From Pseudomonadota bacterium (lineage in GTDB: Bacteria; Pseudomonadota; Alphaproteobacteria; Rhizobiales; Beijerinckiaceae), in the NCBI GenBank assembly GCA_021781815.1, contig JAJXWB010000004.1, positions 1 to 64,000 on the forward strand: DNA of 64,000 nucleotides, given 5' to 3'. Position 1 is the stretch's first letter. Every line of letters starts with the position of its first letter. Under the pieces are notes generated by a model, which had not been told where the DNA came from, made no database searches, and was given only the letters and a program-made list of their open reading frames with translations. A program made the position numbers and the translations under genes. Of this stretch, positions 61,390 to 64,000 are shown piece after piece.

Positions 61390-62862
61390 ATGGGCGGATT
61401 GTCGAAGAAAATCGCGATCGGACTGGCGGCGGGCGCGCTCGCAGGGGGGCTGGTCGCAGCAGGTCCGGCGACGACCGCTTTCGCCCAGCGCGCCGGAATC
61501 GAACCCGCATCTTCCGCGCTGTTTGCGCGGCGCATCACGCTCGGCGTCGGCCGCACCATCATCGTCGATCTGCCCGCCGATGCGAGCGAGATCGTGGTCG
61601 GCGACCCGAAAGTGGCCAACGCAATCGTGCGTTCCACGCGCAAGCTCTATGTCATGGGCGTCGGCACCGGGCAGACGACGATTCTTGCGCTGGATCATTC
61701 CGGCCGCCAGATCGCCAACATTGAAATGAACGTCGGCCGCGACCTCGACGAACTCGACAAGTTGCTGCGCGCCGCGCTGCCCAGGACGCGCATCACGGCC
61801 AAGCAGGTCAGCGATTCGATCGTCCTGACCGGCGAAGCGCAGAATTCGGGCGAGGCCGCCACGGCGATCGACATTGCCAAGGCTTACGTTTCGCGCGTCG
61901 GCGGGGCCGGCGCGAACGGTGTGGTGGTGGGCGACGGCGCCGTCGTCAACGCCATCACGATCCGCAGCCAGGAACAGGTGATGGTCAAGCTCACCATCGC
62001 CGAAGTGCAGCGCACGATCCTCAAGCAGCTCGGCGTATCCACATCGCCGACCACGCCCGACACCCTGCTGAACAGCACCTGGGGCGTGCTCACCCAGCAG
62101 AACACGTTCGCCCTCAATGGCCAGACCACCGGGGGCGGCCTGACGGTTCCGCTGGGCACCGGCGCGTCCGCGACGCTCCAGGCCTTCGAGCGGTATGGCG
62201 TCTCGCGCATCCTCGCCGAGCCGACAGTGACTGCGATCTCCGGAGAAAGCGCGAAATTCACGGTCGGCGGCGAGTTGCCGATCCCGACGAATTCGACCTG
62301 TACGCCGAGCATCGTTCCAGGCGTGGCGCCCACCTGCATGATCGGCGTCACCTTCAAGAATTATGGCGTGACGCTCAACATGACGCCGGTCGTCATCGGC
62401 GAAGGCCGTATTCTGCTGAGGCTCGCGACCGAGGTGACGGAAGTCGACAAGACGCAGACCGTCACGATCTCGAATATTTCGGTTCCCGGATTCCGCACCC
62501 GCAAGAACGAAACATCGGTCGAACTGCCATCCGGCGGGTCGCTCGCCACGGCGGGCCTCATCACCAACGAATCGCGTCACGCGATCAACGGCACGCCCGG
62601 CCTCATGAACCTGCCGATTCTCGGCGCCCTGTTCCGGTCCCGCGATTACCAGCGCGATGAAACGGAACTGATGATCATCGTCACGCCATACATCGCCAGA
62701 TCTGTCGCTCCTGGCGACGTGGTTCGCCCGGACGACGGCTTCGCCGACGCGAGCGACCCGCAGGCTTGGCTGCTCGGGCGTGTGAACAGGCTCTATTCGA
62801 CCCGGTCCAATCCGCAGGCTGTGCAGAACTGGAAAGGCCGTTTCGGGTTCATCCAGGATTGA
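61390..62862 (+). CDS. cpaC: Tad pilus outer-membrane secretin CpaC
   Basis: 490 residues from ATG 61390 (GGAAGAG 5 nt upstream); ATG 61372 would add six but has no ribosome site. Signal peptide (IAIGLAAGALAGGLVAAGPATTAFAQ), pilus N-domain (IIVDLPADASEIVVGDPKVANAIV), a BON/N-domain (TRITAKQVSDSIVLTGEA-like stretch), then the secretin core (MVKLTIAEVQRTILKQLGV, SRILAEPTVTAISGESAKFTVGGELP, LPILGALFRSRDYQRDETELMIIVTPYI). It forms the channel for the pilus. Confidence 0.94.
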   Translation: MGGLSKKIAIGLAAGALAGGLVAAGPATTAFAQRAGIEPASSALFARRITLGVGRTIIVDLPADASEIVVGDPKVANAIVRSTRKLYVMGVGTGQTTILALDHSGRQIANIEMNVGRDLDELDKLLRAALPRTRITAKQVSDSIVLTGEAQNSGEAATAIDIAKAYVSRVGGAGANGVVVGDGAVVNAITIRSQEQVMVKLTIAEVQRTILKQLGVSTSPTTPDTLLNSTWGVLTQQNTFALNGQTTGGGLTVPLGTGASATLQAFERYGVSRILAEPTVTAISGESAKFTVGGELPIPTNSTCTPSIVPGVAPTCMIGVTFKNYGVTLNMTPVVIGEGRILLRLATEVTEVDKTQTVTISNISVPGFRTRKNETSVELPSGGSLATAGLITNESRHAINGTPGLMNLPILGALFRSRDYQRDETELMIIVTPYIARSVAPGDVVRPDDGFADASDPQAWLLGRVNRLYSTRSNPQAVQNWKGRFGFIQD

Positions 62863-62883
62863 GCGCGCGAGGAATTACGTAAA

Positions 62884-63642
62884 ATGACAAGTTCGTTCGA
62901 TCATGACTCGCTCCACAGGCCCGGCTCCCGCGCACGACGCGGCGCGCTCGCCCTCAGTCTGGCGCTGGCCGCGGCCGCCGCGCTTGCCGGATGCGGCGCC
63001 AACCGCGTCGTCGCCAATGCAGACAACGGTTCTGACGCGCGCCTTCGGCATCCGATCGCGCTGGTCCAACAACCCTATACTCTGGACATTTTCCCAGGAG
63101 AAGATGCGCCGCATCGCCTCGATCTCCACACGAGCAATCAGATCGCCACCTTCGCCGCGCGCTATCGGCAGTCGGGCCAGGGCCAGATCTCGATCCTGGT
63201 TCCGCGCATCGGGCCGCGCCCGCTCGTCGGCGGCGCGACCGTCGATGCGATCCGGCGGGAGCTGGCCCGCAATGGCGCCGCCGCTGCGGTGACGGTCAGT
63301 CAATATCCGGTCGAAAATCCGGCGCTGGCCTCGCCGGTCCGCATGTCGTTCGATGCGCTCAAGGCGGCCGTAACCCACCGCTGCGGCGACTGGCCGAGCG
63401 ATCTTGCATCCGGCTCGTCGACAGGGGGCTGGGAAAACAGGAGTTACTGGAATTTCGGCTGCGCCAGCCAAAACATGATCGCCACCCAGGTCGCCGATCC
63501 GCGCGATATCGCCGAGCCGCAGGGCGACACGCCGCCCGACGCGGCGATCCGGATGCGCGGTATCGCGAAGGTGCGCGCAGGCGCAGATCCCTCGACAGGC
63601 TGGGCGATGAAGAATTCCAACATCGGGGCAGTCGGAAACTGA
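62884..63642 (+). CDS. cpaD: CpaD-family pilus assembly lipoprotein
   Basis: 252 residues. A lipoprotein signal ends in the lipobox LAGC (Cys near residue 37, AALAGCGAN), so it is anchored in the outer membrane. The CpaD domain follows (HPIALVQQPYTLDIFPGE, then AVTHRCGDWPSDLASGSS and WENRSYWNFGCASQNMIATQVADPRDIAEPQ), with the family's conserved Cys, Trp and Gly residues. Its stop overlaps the cpaE start by one base (TGATG). Confidence 0.93.
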   Translation: MTSSFDHDSLHRPGSRARRGALALSLALAAAAALAGCGANRVVANADNGSDARLRHPIALVQQPYTLDIFPGEDAPHRLDLHTSNQIATFAARYRQSGQGQISILVPRIGPRPLVGGATVDAIRRELARNGAAAAVTVSQYPVENPALASPVRMSFDALKAAVTHRCGDWPSDLASGSSTGGWENRSYWNFGCASQNMIATQVADPRDIAEPQGDTPPDAAIRMRGIAKVRAGADPSTGWAMKNSNIGAVGN

Positions 63643-64000
63643 TGACAAAAGAATCCGATCCTAATTCCACTCCGCCGGCGGACGTGGTCCAGATCACGCC
63701 GATTCCGCGGATTTCGATGCAGGCTTTCTGCGAAAGCGGGGAGCTTGCAACTCTCGTCTCGGACGCTGCCGCCGATCGCCGCATGGACAAGGCGCATGTC
63801 AAGGTTCACATGGGCGGGGCCCCTGCCGCGATCGAGGCGTACCGGACCGCGCCGACCCCAAATCTCATTCTTCTGGAATCGGGCGAGGACCGTGACAGGC
63901 TGCACGCTCATCTCGACGAACTCGCGCAGTTCTGCGACGCCGGCACGAAAGTGATTGTGGTCGGCCGCACAAATGACATCTCGCTCTATCGCGATCTGAT
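63642..64000 (+). CDS. cpaE: Pilus assembly ATPase CpaE, N-terminal part
   Basis: Begins at ATG 63642 (MTKESDPNSTPPADVV) and runs off the right edge after about 119 codons. The visible part is the atypical receiver-like N-terminal domain of CpaE (MQAFCESGELATLVSDAAADRRM, NLILLESGEDRDRLHAHLDELAQFC, TKVIVVGRTNDISLYRDL). The MinD-like P-loop domain would follow outside the window. CpaE helps place the pilus at the pole. No frame break in the visible part. Confidence 0.88.
   Translation, partial: MTKESDPNSTPPADVVQITPIPRISMQAFCESGELATLVSDAAADRRMDKAHVKVHMGGAPAAIEAYRTAPTPNLILLESGEDRDRLHAHLDELAQFCDAGTKVIVVGRTNDISLYRDL

Noticed and set aside
1-64000. tRNA, rRNA, CRISPR array, insertion sequence or prophage
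   Set aside because: No cloverleaf, repeat-spacer series, transposase or integrase, or phage gene was seen; gaps between genes are short and contain only the sites listed.

Overview
The window reads as a piece of an alphaproteobacterial chromosome of the order Hyphomicrobiales (Rhizobiales). The marker is the run chvI-chvG-hprK-manX-ptsH beside pckA, typical of that order. A DivL-type kinase, an AddAB pair (instead of RecBCD) and a Tad/Cpa pilus locus agree with it. The sequence is uniformly GC-rich and the genes are tightly packed. There is no rRNA, tRNA, insertion sequence or CRISPR array that I can see. A Beijerinckiaceae/Methylocystaceae-like host is a guess only.

Layout. 1-8.4 kb: the 3' part of an MFS exporter; a LysR regulator divergent from a cupin-SDR-alcohol dehydrogenase run; a metal P-type ATPase ending in a hemerythrin domain; an unknown membrane protein; a universal stress protein. 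8.6-13.1 kb: pgi and a GGDEF-EAL protein. 13.1-19.7 kb: the regulatory PTS (HPr, EIIA, short HPr kinase) with ChvG/ChvI, a HugZ-like protein and pckA, which together link envelope/acid sensing to carbon metabolism. 19.9-23.0 kb: small stress-type proteins, an MFS transporter and a vapBC toxin-antitoxin pair with a perfect palindromic operator. 23.1-30.3 kb: mmsA with a divergent LysR, an acetyltransferase, transaldolase, an NTF2-like protein, and an overlapping pair of a ThDP enzyme and a CaiB-type CoA-transferase.

30.4-39.5 kb is a complete 3-hydroxybenzoate/gentisate catabolic island. It holds a flavin hydroxylase, gentisate dioxygenase, glutathione-dependent maleylpyruvate isomerase, fumarylpyruvate hydrolase, a five-gene branched-chain-type ABC importer and a MarR regulator. 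Two of its promoter regions share a 17-nt motif.

39.7-51.0 kb is a tight forward run: a DivL-like kinase with Tyr in place of the phospho-acceptor His, a TsaE-sugar kinase fusion, a MurU-like nucleotidyltransferase, addB and addA. Then come kup, hrpB and a phosphohexomutase. 57.3-64 kb is the Tad pilus locus: two TadE-like proteins and a pilus N-domain protein on the minus strand; Flp pilin, CpaA, CpaB, CpaC, CpaD and the start of CpaE on the plus strand. A CtrA-like box lies before cpaB, which ties this locus conceptually to DivL (the DivL-CckA-CtrA pathway).

Points most worth a second look: the ThDP enzyme/CoA-transferase pair of unknown substrate, the transporter translationally coupled to vapBC, the shared motif of the gentisate island, the hemerythrin-tailed ATPase with its companion membrane protein, and the split of the PTS and divL-addA blocks. 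No system here is clearly new; most parts belong to known families.
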